Part shown: in pieces, positions 1 through 10,780 of the stretch
Position numbering within the stretch: position 1 is the first letter of the stretch
How the letters are laid out: the number at the start of each line of letters is the position of its first letter
DNA from: Phallusia fumigata
Lineage: Eukaryota > Chordata > Ascidiacea > Phlebobranchia > Ascidiidae
Reading direction: 5' to 3'
NCBI GenBank assembly: GCA_008931825.1
Contig: QXVZ01013385.1
Coordinates: 1 to 64,000 of the forward strand
Length of the DNA: 64,000 nt
Program-made: the position numbers and the translations under genes
Notes under the pieces: model-generated
What the model saw: only the letters and a program-made list of their open reading frames with translations
Database searches by the model: none
What the model was told of the DNA's origin: nothing

Positions 1-403
1 CAGGTTTGGTGTGACACAGAGGAACGAAGGTCAACATTTCAAGAAACAATACAAGCCAAAGCTTTCTTCAGGAACTTTTTTCCGCATTAAAAATTTAACT
101 GAAGATCTTAACTGCCAAATACATTTTATTTCAAACGTCTCGTCATTATGCACTGATGATGACAACACCCCCCGTCGAAACGTTTGCAATACAATGTATT
201 CAATATATACAAGTTCTCCGGCAGTTATGTTTTTAATTAAGCTACTCTTTAAATTCGATTTTGTGTTCCTGATTTTTTTGTCCTAATCTGTAGAAAAACG
301 CTACAAAAAAACGGCCCAACAAAAACGAGCGTCGGTCAATTCAAAATTTCCGCGCAAAACATTTAGTCGGTTTAATGCGGTGGGAATAATCGCCTTTGCA
401 TAC

Positions 404-3400
404 CATAGAATACTTCGCACGTGGGCTGGAGACAAAGGTGTCACCACTTGCGCACTCCACTCCAAATAACGCACAAATATCGCCAGCATACACCTCAGGT
501 AAATCCTAGAAAAAGAAAAGTGCAAATAATGTCATAAAAACAGTAAATAGGTTTTGATTGCTTTACCTTAGGCTTAAATACGCGTTTTTACACGTCCATA
601 AAGCGTTACAAGGGATCTGTCTAAGATTGGACTTGGTATGCTTTCATGTTTTGTGTTGGTAGCATGTAAGCTAAATCAATTTAACACCACAAAAATATGT
701 CAATGTGTTAAGATTTGCGACGTAGTGAAAACGATTAAAGTAATGAAATCAGGGAAAAGGTTTCAATAACTTTTCTTGAAAGATTAAAGTTTAAACCAGC
801 GGTTCCCAACCGGGGAGGAATTTTATGAGTTAAGCGGGGAATCTTTACTTTGTACTTAAGTTGTCCATGGTGTTTGTTGTATTTCCTTTTTGGGATGACC
901 AGTGGTTCTAAACCTTTAAATTTACTTTATGTAACATTTTGTCTAGTGGGGGAATGAAAAAATCCAAAATAGGCAAAGGGGGAATGCGTCAGAAAAGGTT
1001 GAGAACCACTGGTTAAACCATTCCAGTCCTACCCATATTGCCAAAACATTCCAGTCGCTCGAAATGGGTTAGCGTTAGCAATTACAATGACCAGACCTAC
1101 CTCGAGCTTGTTAGCGTGCATTCGCACAAGTCTTGACGTCTTGCAACGCTGCCTGCTTCGAACGTTATACAGCGGGTCGCCTTTTGCCAAACCACCTTGG
1201 TATATGCGCAGGTAGGTCAGCTGGCCATATTTGCTTTGCTGAAAAGGCGATTATAAAATAGAAATCTTTGTTGGGCGACAGACTGCAGCACATGCGGTTT
1301 ACCTCTAATTTAAAGGCAAGTGCCACCATTTTTGTGTCGAAGGTGCGGGTGGGATCCATTAGAACTTTAGTGCCTTCAGGATTTGCCCTGCATCACAACA
1401 TTTGAATACAAGTTGGGAAAATCAAGCCAGGATATTTAAAACATAAAGGGGACTTCATTCATAAACAAATAAAAATAAATATTTAAAATCTAAAAGTTCA
1501 GAATGTTTAGACTAAAGTTACTGGATTTTAAAATTAGTACATGCAACTCTGGAATTATTAAATAATAAATTAATCACAAAGAATGTTACAAGTGGATTAA
1601 AAAAAACCTGATCCATTGAAATACAACTCAAAGGGTGTCCAAATGAAACTTACTCAGTAGCAGTGCTGTTATCAAATGCAAAATTTTGAACTTCAGATGG
1701 GTTTGGCAAAAATTCAGTGATGGCATCCAGCAAGGGCTGGACACCTTTGTTGCGCAATGCAGTGCCCATAAGAATTGGGGTAAAGGTCCGTGCTATGGTT
1801 GTTCGGCGAATTGCAGCCTTGGAAAACATTTATCTTTACAAGTTAATTAAGAATGTATTAGCTGAAACAACAGTTAACACTGTGATTCAGACATTGTAAT
1901 AAAACATGAAAAACAAATAGGACAACTATTTATTGGATTCTTGTGTAATGAATACTTTTACCACGTTGGTGCACAGACAGTAAGGTCGGCATCATTTTAA
2001 AACTAAACTGTTACAATAACACAGCATTATTTTATTTTAACTTGTACTAAATTTTGTAATTTTTAAAGCAGGTTTAAACAGGTAAAATGCATCAATTAAT
2101 GCTTCACTCAACAAGCTCACCGATATAAGCAATAAATTTGGCTACCTTCAATTGTTCTTCAGTTGGCTCCTGGTCAAGCAAGATCATCTCACCCAACTCT
2201 TCATCAACATCACTAACACACTCTATTTATTGAAATCAACATTATAAATGGTGTTTAAGCTGTTTATTGTACAAAGTGGTTGAAACTAACCAATAAGTTC
2301 AGCTCGTTTTTCCTCTGTTCTTTCCACAAGGTGATCTGGTATTGGGGCTTCAACAACTGTTTGACCTTGTGGACCTTCAAAATAGAGTGCTTTCCGACTT
2401 ATGATGTCAACAACTCCTTTGCAGTCATTTTCTAAGCCATCTGGTATTTGGAGAAATGCAGCATTCCGATGTAACTTTGATCTGTATATATGCACAAAGA
2501 CATAGGCTTAGTTTCAACTGCACCGTTTACTGCAACAGGAGTCATAAAAAAAAATTTCTAATCTTTATGACTAAAACATACCTAATAAGAGTCAAGCATT
2601 TGTGAGGATTTGCTGCCAATCGATCAAGTTTGTTGATAAAAATAATGCTTGGAACTTTATATCTGTTGATTTGTCGATTCACAGTCAGAGTTTGACTCTG
2701 CACACCGCCATTGGCACAGATCACCAAAACCTGTTGTGCAATTAAATCAGTAATTTCACAAAAACCCACATAGCTGTAACTTGAAAATGTGTGATGCCTC
2801 TAAAGAAAATTTAAAAACATTGAGAAAATGCTATAACTTAGTTTTGACATCAGCTGCTCAATGAGGAGCTTACATAAAAAATAAGTCAAGTTTATTTTAA
2901 AAAATACACAAACCAAATAAATACCGAACTTTTTACTCACAGCACCATCCAATACTCTTAATGCTCTCTCAACTTCAACTGTGAAATCCACATGACCAGG
3001 TGTGTCTATAATATTAATGCGATGATCGTTCCAATTAATATGGGTTGCAGCTGATTGAATGGTAATTCCTCTTTCTCTTTCCAAATCCATGGAATCCATT
3101 GTAGCTCCCACTTTATCTTTGCCTTTTACCTGAAAAAATTTCCAGTTACATGCATAATATGCACTTCAATGGAAACTACTTAATTTACAAGGCAGTTACT
3201 GTGACATCAAGTTTTATTCAAAGGCATGCAGTATTGCACTAAAAAATGTTAAGATATAACTTAATAATAATGAATATAAACAAGAATAACTGGATGAAAC
3301 TAAAATGGAAGAAATCAAATACTATGAGTTTGGAAAAAACAGATATTTTCTAAGGTGGTTTAGTTGACGGGGCATTAGATAAATTACCTCATGCATTTCA

Positions 3401-3848
3401 TCAATGCGACCAGTGTAAAACAGCAAGCGTTCAGTAACAGTTGTTTTGCCAGAGTCAATATGAGCAGCAATTCCAATATTTCTCATATATTTTAACTCAG
3501 TTTCTTGGTCAACTTTTGTGGAAAATTTCCTCCAGTAGTTTTGGATATTCTAAACAAATGTTTTTTTCTCAATTCGAATATTGCTTAACTGATGACAGAA
3601 AGCACCATCTGTAACTTTTGTAAAATCAGGTAAACACAATGCAAAACAAAATGCAGAATAACTACATTAAAGGTTTTGTTTAAATGTATGCTTAGAACAA
3701 ATTTTAAAGAATCTTGTGTTTTTCTATCACTTACTTGAGAACATTGCAATGAGTTTCTTCCCACAAATAAGTTTGGACCACATTGTACCCATTGCTTACG
3801 AAAAGTATGAGTCAGAATTGGAAAAAATCTTTGAAGACAGCCCTCCAT
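404..3848 (-). CDS. GFM1: Mitochondrial elongation factor G1, 5' part (exons 1-10)
   Basis: GTPase that translocates the ribosome in mitochondrial translation. Ten exons were placed by homology and phase: 3735-3848, 3388-3549, 2941-3129, 2582-2730, 2291-2481, 2146-2222, 1654-1817, 1303-1387, 1101-1238 and 404-505. They give 457 codons, about 60% of the roughly 750-residue family length; the rest lies left of the window. Exon 1 encodes an Arg- and Phe-rich presequence suited to mitochondrial import. The G-domain motifs are visible: P-loop [12 protein letters not shown], switch region [20 protein letters not shown] and NKLD. Domain II follows (KLE, YGQLTY) and exon 10 reads [14 protein letters not shown] 3848 is chosen because it opens the presequence exon. 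The intron at 506-1100 holds a small hAT-like element. Assignment to EF-G1 rather than EF-G2 rests on residue-level match. Confidence 0.95.
797..1011. mobile_element. hAT-like non-autonomous element (MITE) in GFM1 intron
   Basis: Short element of about 215 bases. Its ends are near-perfect inverted repeats: the left end reads CAGCGGTTCCCAACC and the reverse complement of the right end reads CAGTGGTTCTCAACC, typical of hAT/Charlie-type termini. A further internal copy of the terminal motif (CAGTGGTTCTAAACC) lies near 900. Flanks are gtttaaac on the left and gttaaacc on the right, consistent with a decayed 8-base target duplication. There is no coding capacity. Confidence 0.6.
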
Positions 3849-5157
3849 CGGGGTTCAATACTTATTAGTTGTAATGTAATGTTTCACAGAATTGAGAATT
3901 TAACCATGTTTCGTAAAAGACACCTAAATGGACTTTAATAAGTTTTCAGCTAAAAAGGACCAAAAAGTATCGAACCAAAAGTCTTTTTGCTCTGGTCTTC
4001 TCAACAACAGACAGTTTACGAGCAACACATGAGTTCAGTTTGGAACAGTTCGGGAAACCACCTTTCTATCAGCGAACAGTAAATGTCCGAATTGCCGGTT
4101 AGGGAATTGGATCAATTTAAGTTTAATGGACTAGTTCATTTAAACAAGTATCATATGTTTGGTAAAACATCAAAGCAATAAAAGAAACATAGAATACGTG
4201 CTCTGAGCCCATCGAACAACACTAAAGATTACGCAAGAACTTTAAACTCGCGACGCTGAAACTGAGAAAGTTGAACTTCTGCTGTACGAAAATTGTCCAA
4301 GTGTCTGGAATTTTAGCATCTCGTAAGTTATGCTTAACTTGAAACAATGCACATGTGTTGAGGATAGAAACTTCACGTTTATGGATTTCACAGATACTTC
4401 CGTGCAATGATTTTGCACAAATTAAAGTGAATTTTTCAATCTTTTTTTGTGATGTAGAGATCTTTTTAAGGCGCTGTTTGGTGTCGCGAATGGCATTAAA
4501 TGTGACTGTCCGAAATTTTGTTATTATAGATGTGGTAACTCTACTTTGGACTTGGTTTAGTTCCGTCGTGCCTGCTATACCTGGTTCGAAGTTGATGAAG
4601 TTAAAAATCATACATTCGGCTTTAGTTTTGGTTCAACTAAATTTCCGCGCACGAGGCCAAACAACTCGAAATTCAGTCTCGACGATTTTACTGCAAAACG
4701 ACTTGCCAACTTGATGTGTTATTTAACACCTTCTTGCCAAGTTTTGTCTGATTGCATTTCAAATTGTTTGTGGTTCGGGTTCAAATCCTACATTTTAGAT
4801 TCGGGTTGGCTAAATTTAAACTTGGCTTGGAAATCAAATTTAAGTGAAATACATCGAATAGGGTTTACTTTCGATTTGCTTAACTGAAGCCTATCACACA
4901 ACAAAACAACGGTTGCAGAAAGTAACTTTGTTCAATTAAGGTTAATAAAACAATTTTAAAATTAAACAAGGGACGATCGCGAGTATGAATTTCGAATACG
5001 TTTTTTTATGTCTATATATGGTGGGTGGATGGCCTTGGACCATTTGGCCAAGTGCCCGCCCAAAACGAAAATATTTAATACGCAAATAATTAATGTAAAT
5101 CGAACTGTAGACATCGACAGCTGCATAGGTCCTTAAAACGAAATCTGTGGTAATTAT
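3849..5157. other. Intergenic stretch between GFM1 and the ADP-ribosylglycohydrolase-like gene
   Basis: About 1.3 kb. The first part should carry the GFM1 promoter and 5' leader (GFM1 reads leftward). The only candidate gene is the 129-codon minus-strand frame at 4222-4611, listed separately. The remainder, 4612-5157, is AT-rich and shows no recognised repeat, RNA gene or promoter motif. Confidence 0.5.
4222..4611 (-). CDS. Hypothetical 129-residue single-exon protein
   Basis: I do not recognise this protein. An uninterrupted minus-strand frame of 129 codons sits between two identified genes. Its middle part is rich in Lys, Ile and Ser, with several short amphipathic stretches (for example QRLKKISTSQKKIEKF), so a helical or coiled-coil fold is possible. 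A splice-acceptor-like site (aaatttag) lies about 25 bases before the ATG, as seen before other single-exon genes here. Against it: a 119-codon frame overlaps on the other strand, no domain is recognisable, and base composition matches surrounding non-coding DNA. Treat it as a candidate only. Confidence 0.25.
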   Translation of the reverse strand: MIFNFINFEPGIAGTTELNQVQSRVTTSIITKFRTVTFNAIRDTKQRLKKISTSQKKIEKFTLICAKSLHGSICEIHKREVSILNTCALFQVKHNLRDAKIPDTWTIFVQQKFNFLSFSVASLKFLRNL

Positions 5158-8100
5158 TTAGTTTGAATTCAGTTTGTCAATATCGTTGTTAAGCGCCAAG
5201 CCAGTCGTCCATTCGCCTGGGATAGTTCCACCCTTGGCTCCTACGCTTGCACCCAAAAGGGTTGCAACCACTGAACCGCGGTGACAATTCTCGCCTAGAC
5301 AAAATAATACTCTTGAAAGCACGTACGCTATTTTGCGTAAAGTATAGAGATTTACCTCCGACGTTGACGTTTGTAAGGATCCCGCCAACAAAATCATTGT
5401 AAAAGTGCCTGCAGATATAAAGCAAAACCGCGAAGGAGCTGTCGATGTAGCATGCTATCCCCAGCTGCTGAGCGATGTTTTGGAATGCCGCAAGTTTGTC
5501 TTCCGATCTGTAAGGTTTGTATTTTTAAACAAATACCTCACATATGTATTGACATTAACCCTTACTGCTCTACAAGGTTGTCAAATTTTTTTAGCATCGC
5601 TTTGGCTGTGGGTCCGAGAACTTCCAATAAAGCCTTCTCAGCTTCATCACGAAGTGAAGCGCCACGCACAACGGCATGAAGAATGCCGACGTAAAGATAA
5701 AATGGCTCCAGGATTCCGGTAACAGGGTGAGTGCACCTTAAAGACGATTTTTAACTATTTTTTAACATTTGCGTTGCTTGTAATTCAGGTAGCCTACAGT
5801 GTTTTAGTGTCAAATCAATCATTGGTAAAGATTCGACGAAAGAACGACTCTTTCCCAACCAAAAATGATAAACGAACTGGCGTTACAAAGAACAAAAAAA
5901 TAAATGAAAAACGAATCAACTTTTGTTACAATAAAATTTCTGTTCGTTTTGTTACCTCAAAAAAAGTTCGGCAACGTCAATTACTTCAGCGACGGGCCTG
6001 TCGATGTAATGAAAAATTATTGGCGTGGGAACTACAAAACCACCAATAACGACCAGTTGTTTGTCGGGAGGCTAAAAAATGAAAAAGGGGTTTGCATTTC
6101 GACACGTTGGACGTACGGTAGATGCAGCTTGTTGTAAAGTGATCGAACCTCATGCAATTTTGCAACGGGTAAATTTTATTAGCTACCTGTTTGTAAATTC
6201 TTTCCGACCGTTTGGTTAAAAACGAGTACAATTCATCCTTGTCAGTTGGTTTTCCAGCACTCACCCAGTCGGCAAACAACATTCTGGTATAACAAACACT
6301 TTTGTTGAAAAATACATTTTTAGAGCCCTTTCTTTGTGTTGGCCTGTGATTTCCATATATTTCCCTTCCGAACAGCCAGCGTTGTCACAAAAAGGCAAAT
6401 TCTGCCGAACGCAAACGCAAAAAACGATTTTACCTGTGCCATGACTCTGCATATGTATCCTTGTGAGATTTTGGTGTCGTCATAAAAGCGACATAATCGG
6501 CAAACACTTGCTTTATCACCTCAACATCATTGCAACCCTTCCCAACACAATTTTTGAGTGTCGTTAGAACTTTTAATGCGCACTGGCAGTTAAGTGTGTT
6601 TTCGCCGGCAGCCATACCTGCGCAAAAGTCATAACAATGTTAACGAAAATGAAGTAAATATAATCGATCACAGAAAAAGAGTAAAACTCTTAATTTTGCG
6701 TAATCCATGCCAAATGAAAATGAAAAAAATCGAAATAGAAAATGCCAGGAAAACAAAAGTGGAAAATATCTTAACCGCCACACCGCTTTTGCGTGGTAAT
6801 CTACACAAACAATAGTGTCCACTTTTTTGTTGTCAGTTTTTGCATTTGTTTTGGATCAACAACTGAAGTTACCTTGATGGTAATGGGTATGTTTACTTTC
6901 CTCAGACCACGCACCAAGTTTGTCATGCAAAATGACTGTACCAATTACGGAGGGTGATTGACTTCCATCATCCCTGCCACTTCCACCTAAAGAAACGTAA
7001 AATGTATGTGTCACTTACCATAATCATACTAACATAAGAATAGTGAGAAATAAACATAAGCATTAGGCGCGTAAACTCAATAGCAAAAGAGGTCATTGGG
7101 CATAAACGTCACTTGAATCGCACACATTTTAACCAGACCATATTTTTTGTGATGGCCATATTGCTCATACTTCACGGCGAGAACGCCACATAACAAGGAT
7201 ATGTATAACGTCACAAAGGGGAGAAAAACAATTGAAGAGAGTCAAAAACAATGTTTGAATGGAACAAACAGTGGTTCGGACTTTACCAATGTAATATTAA
7301 CAAGACAAAGTTCTGCAAGAGTATCTATACCAGCGCTTAAACGCCAGTTTGCCAAGAATGAATCTGGTCGATCATGCAACGGCGTTTGCTCTGTTCCCAA
7401 ACAAACTGTATAGAATGGTAAGTGACCCAGAGTGTCCAAGTTTGAGTTGGGCTGAAAGTGGCGACCACCTGGTTCTCAGCACCAGAGAGTTTGAGGATGA
7501 GCTTCTTAGAGAAACTCCGGAAAGGTGGAAGTACCAGTTGAAAACCACATCTACGACAAGTTTCATTCGACAGCTACACGCGTATGGGTTTCGGAAGGTT
7601 ATAGACGAAGTAGATTTGGCGAGCATTCGAGGCCCTGCTAATGTGAGGCGCTACTACCACCCGTAAGTTAACCCTGCAAGACATATAAAACTTCGCAGGA
7701 AAATAACATGTTGTATTGTTTAGGTATTTTCATCGAGAGCGCCCGGATTTACTGATGTTTATGAAGCGTAGCTCGCGCAACTACCCTGGCAAAAAACAAC
7801 TGGTAAAAGTGATAACCGCCATGCCGCGCACGCAATGCGGCGCATCTGATACGCGTGTTGCAATGGCGACATCTGACGACGACGACTACTGTACAAATTT
7901 GGGCAGTGCAAAGCGAAAGCGCAAGGCCCAACCGAAAAGACACCCTTATTTTTCATCGCCGGAAGGTGGTTAGTACAGTGAAGTGAAATGCAACTTGCGG
8001 TATTTTTTGCCAAGCAACATTTTCTGATTGATAAAAACCTTGAGGGCTTAAAAATGGGATCGTATTGTAAAAAGTAGGCAAAACATTAAAACTGTAAAAT

Positions 8101-9751
8101 CCTTTTTTGCCGATTATCTACACAACGCATTGACGCACAAGAATTAAACAAATGCCGTTTCAGTCTCAACACGATCTTCGAACCACAAACAGCAACCTAA
8201 CATATCCCTTGGGGAGGCTTTGAATTCAACAAAACTGCAAATCAAAGAAGAAGTGCAGGAACCGATGGATATCGCATCTTATTTTGCGCCGGTGTCTTCT
8301 CAAGCAACCTGTGCAGTGGCGTCGAGCAATTGTTCAGGGATGGAACTGGAAGCCATACACAACAAACAACTTGATTCAAATGTTGTGAACAGCAAGCCGA
8401 TGGAATCAATATGGATACCACCGAGTACTAGACCAACCTCTGAGCCACTGGATTTGACAATGCAATCAAAACCTAATGGTAACAAACAGAATCTCTTTTA
8501 AGTTTAAGCAAACATATTGTGTGGCCAAATAGGTTTTTCAAGGAAATGTACATTGGCGTTGTGTGAATAGAATTTGAAATGGTATTTATGTCTTGCTTTA
8601 GTACCATCCGACAAAAGCAGTGCTACTGCCATAAAAGACTTCAAACTCGCGATCAAACCATTTGTCAACCTAAGCGTCCCTTCGAAGAGTTTTCCCAGTA
8701 GCGCTTCTATTATCGGCAAACCAAACATTATGACAAGGCCAAACAATCTCCAATTTGCCTTTCCGAAACAATCTGATATGCATCCGCATCCCATATTTTC
8801 TCCCCGGTGTTTCGCAGGTACATAATATATGTTGCAGTAAGCACATCGATTTCTATTAATGCGATGTTTTGCGCAGGAAGGGCGCCATTTCCAGTCCCAG
8901 GTAACCGCTTTCCTCTTCCTCAGTATTCCATCCTGCAGCCTGCGTATATTGCCTGGCCGACGCGGCGCGTGTTCTGCGCTGAAAGCCAACAGTGGGTTCT
9001 GCCAAGACCAACAATTATCCCGCTGCCGTCCAGACCACAAACAAACAACGCCAATTCATCGTTGTCCACTGCGCCGCGGTAAGATAAGTTGAAACAACAC
9101 CATTGTTTACTTATGTTTTTAGTGCGACGCTTAAGTGTGTAATATTCCACACTTAAGGCTACCTGGTCACGAAAGCCCACCCAGTGCCACAGAACAAATG
9201 CCAACGAAACAGGAAAATCGGGAAGGCAACAACGGGATGATGTAATCTACCAGTGAAATAAGCCATTCAACTATATCGTTCGTTATCTATTGGGCTACAA
9301 ATACATATAACCTTTTCGTTGTTTAACTGTTCACTGGCTGTTTGTCCTACCTTTGTTTGAGACACGCAGTATACTGGTCGGATGTTCGTTCTTGGGCGCT
9401 TCGTATTTCGAAATCCACCCGTCGAAGTCTCGTTTAATAGCTGGGACATCGTAGTACCAGTGGACTGGCATTGCTACTGCATCGCCAACGAACAATCCTT
9501 GAAAAAGACATAAGTAACAGATACTGTTTCAATTGTGAAAAAAACGATATGCAACGCATCAGCAAGGCCATGTTTTTACAACGAACAGGTATTTACATAC
9601 AAGAGTACTCGAGCTACAGCTGACATAACAGACAAACTGCCAGTTGCTGTGACGCAGCACTTTTAGCCTCAAAAGTCGCACAACTGCCCTTACCTTTGAT
9701 TGCTTGCGTAACAGCATTTCTTATTACTGGTAAATCTTCTGCTGCAGCCAT
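5158..9751 (-). CDS. ADP-ribosylglycohydrolase / J1-crystallin-like protein, 391 residues
   Basis: Member of the ADP-ribosylglycohydrolase fold, closest to the J1-crystallin-like branch known from cnidarians, sponges and other invertebrates. Nine exons: 9694-9751, 9351-9497, 6873-6986, 6434-6617, 6187-6283, 5956-6071, 5566-5736, 5356-5507 and 5158-5294. Their phases agree and they sum to 1176 bases. Motifs in order: GLFVGDAVAMPVHWYYD near the N terminus, HYHQGMAAGENTLN, TPKSHKDTYAESWHR, THPVTGI and GGENCHRGSVVATLLGA near the C terminus. Classical ARH enzymes place metal-binding Asp residues at two of these spots, where this protein has GENTLN and ENCHRG. The reaction is therefore uncertain: altered hydrolase, structural protein or pseudoenzyme. 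Intron 2 (6987-9350) contains a whole gene on the other strand. The start is the first ATG of a short exon reading MAAAEDLPV. Confidence 0.88.
7358..9082 (+). CDS. HSF-type DNA-binding domain protein, 428 residues, nested gene
   Basis: Probable transcription factor with one heat-shock-factor winged-helix domain at residues about 10-115. Motifs: FPNKLYRM, LSWAESGDHLVL, the recognition-helix region TSFIRQLHAYGF, and YYHPYFHRERPDLL. The divergent sequence resembles the HSF5/HSFY group more than HSF1/2/4. No clear heptad-repeat trimerisation region follows; the rest is basic (KRKRKAQPKRH) and then Pro/Ser-rich. Exons: 7358-7662, 7724-7968 (or ending 7965), 8164-8478, 8602-8817 and 8877-9082; phases agree. 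The last exon either ends at TAA 9082 or splices at its GTAAGA into 9122 onward, adding a short tail. The whole gene lies inside intron 2 of the minus-strand ADP-ribosylglycohydrolase-like gene. ATG 7358 is the first in frame before the domain. Confidence 0.82.
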
Positions 9752-9911
9752 TTTACAGTTTACTTCTGTCCAAAATAATCAACCCTTGGCATCTGCTGCG
9801 CAGCAACTAATCAATGACCCTACGCCACTGCCTTCTTCTCGCCACAAGTCATGCGAAACGACGAGTGAGTTTACAATTTCAGGGTTTACCTTAACCTAAC
9901 GTACAGGAACG

Positions 9912-9942
9912 TTATATAAGGACGCAGAGGGATTACGTAATC
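9912..9942 (-). promoter_or_regulatory. Candidate core promoter of the ADP-ribosylglycohydrolase-like gene
   Basis: A palindromic TATA element TTATATAA (9912-9919) stands about 160 bases upstream of the ATG at 9751. A perfect 12-base palindrome GATTACGTAATC (9931-9942), matching the PAR-bZIP/C-EBP type core TTACGTAA, lies just upstream of it. The order of activator site, TATA and start fits a minus-strand promoter. No transcript evidence is available. Confidence 0.4.
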
Positions 9943-10780
9943 ACGACGCTTTTGTTCACTGCAATCAGAGATTTAGTAAAAATGTCCTTCTCATTGCGTC
10001 TTGTAGCACATATTAAAGTGACTACAATAGTAGAAAATAACCCATTTTTTTCTGACGAAAAGTCCAAGCAGGAACCTGTAAGTGCAGGGTGGCATCGCCC
10101 TACTCGTTACGCTTTTGCAACCACTCGTTACTAATACCAATTGTGTGTTTAAATCAGTGCATATTTTATTGGCATTAAAAACGTCAAAGGACCAGCAAGA
10201 AATAAACGCTGCGTCATGATTGTTTGTGGCAAGCAAACGAACGTTGTGGCGACGCGTTGTTTTGATTCAACAACGTATGTTGTACGTTTTGTCAGACACG
10301 TTGTAATTTATCACTACATGTGATTGCACATAAACACATTTTGTCAAAAAATTACCGAGCAAAACGACTCAAAACACATTGTTTTGCACAAACATGGGGC
10401 CACGTATTTTTAATAGTTACAGGCGTGCACAATGCAGACCAACCATGCACAAGTTAATTTTTTTAAACCACCGTGTTACGTTTGTTTTGATGTGTAATAC
10501 GTTTTTCTCACTTCGACATTTTTTAAGTTACGCGACCCACAAGTAAATCCAATACTCAACACTCCTAAGATTCGGTTGAGAAGTGATAAACCAAATGCAG
10601 CAGCTTGTTTGTCAAGCACATAAAAAATGTGTTTGATTTCAGTCACCCTAAACTAAACCATTTTGGGTATCACTACAATAGGACTGGAGCGCATTTAGTG
10701 TAAAACTCCGTATTGTGCAATTCTAGATGATTTTGTTTAAATAGGTGTTTGCGGGCGACTGTGACTGAACGACGGCCATT
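9943..10780. other. Intergenic, no gene seen
   Basis: Roughly 840 AT-rich bases between the promoter of the ADP-ribosylglycohydrolase-like gene and the 3' end of PCCB. There is no convincing coding frame, RNA gene or repeat. Part of it should be PCCB 3' untranslated sequence, as PCCB reads leftward and stops at 10781. Confidence 0.5.

Noticed and set aside
4776-4790. GGTTCAAATCC resembling a tRNA B box
   Set aside because: The flanking bases cannot form the five-pair T arm and no acceptor stem or A box stands at the right distance.
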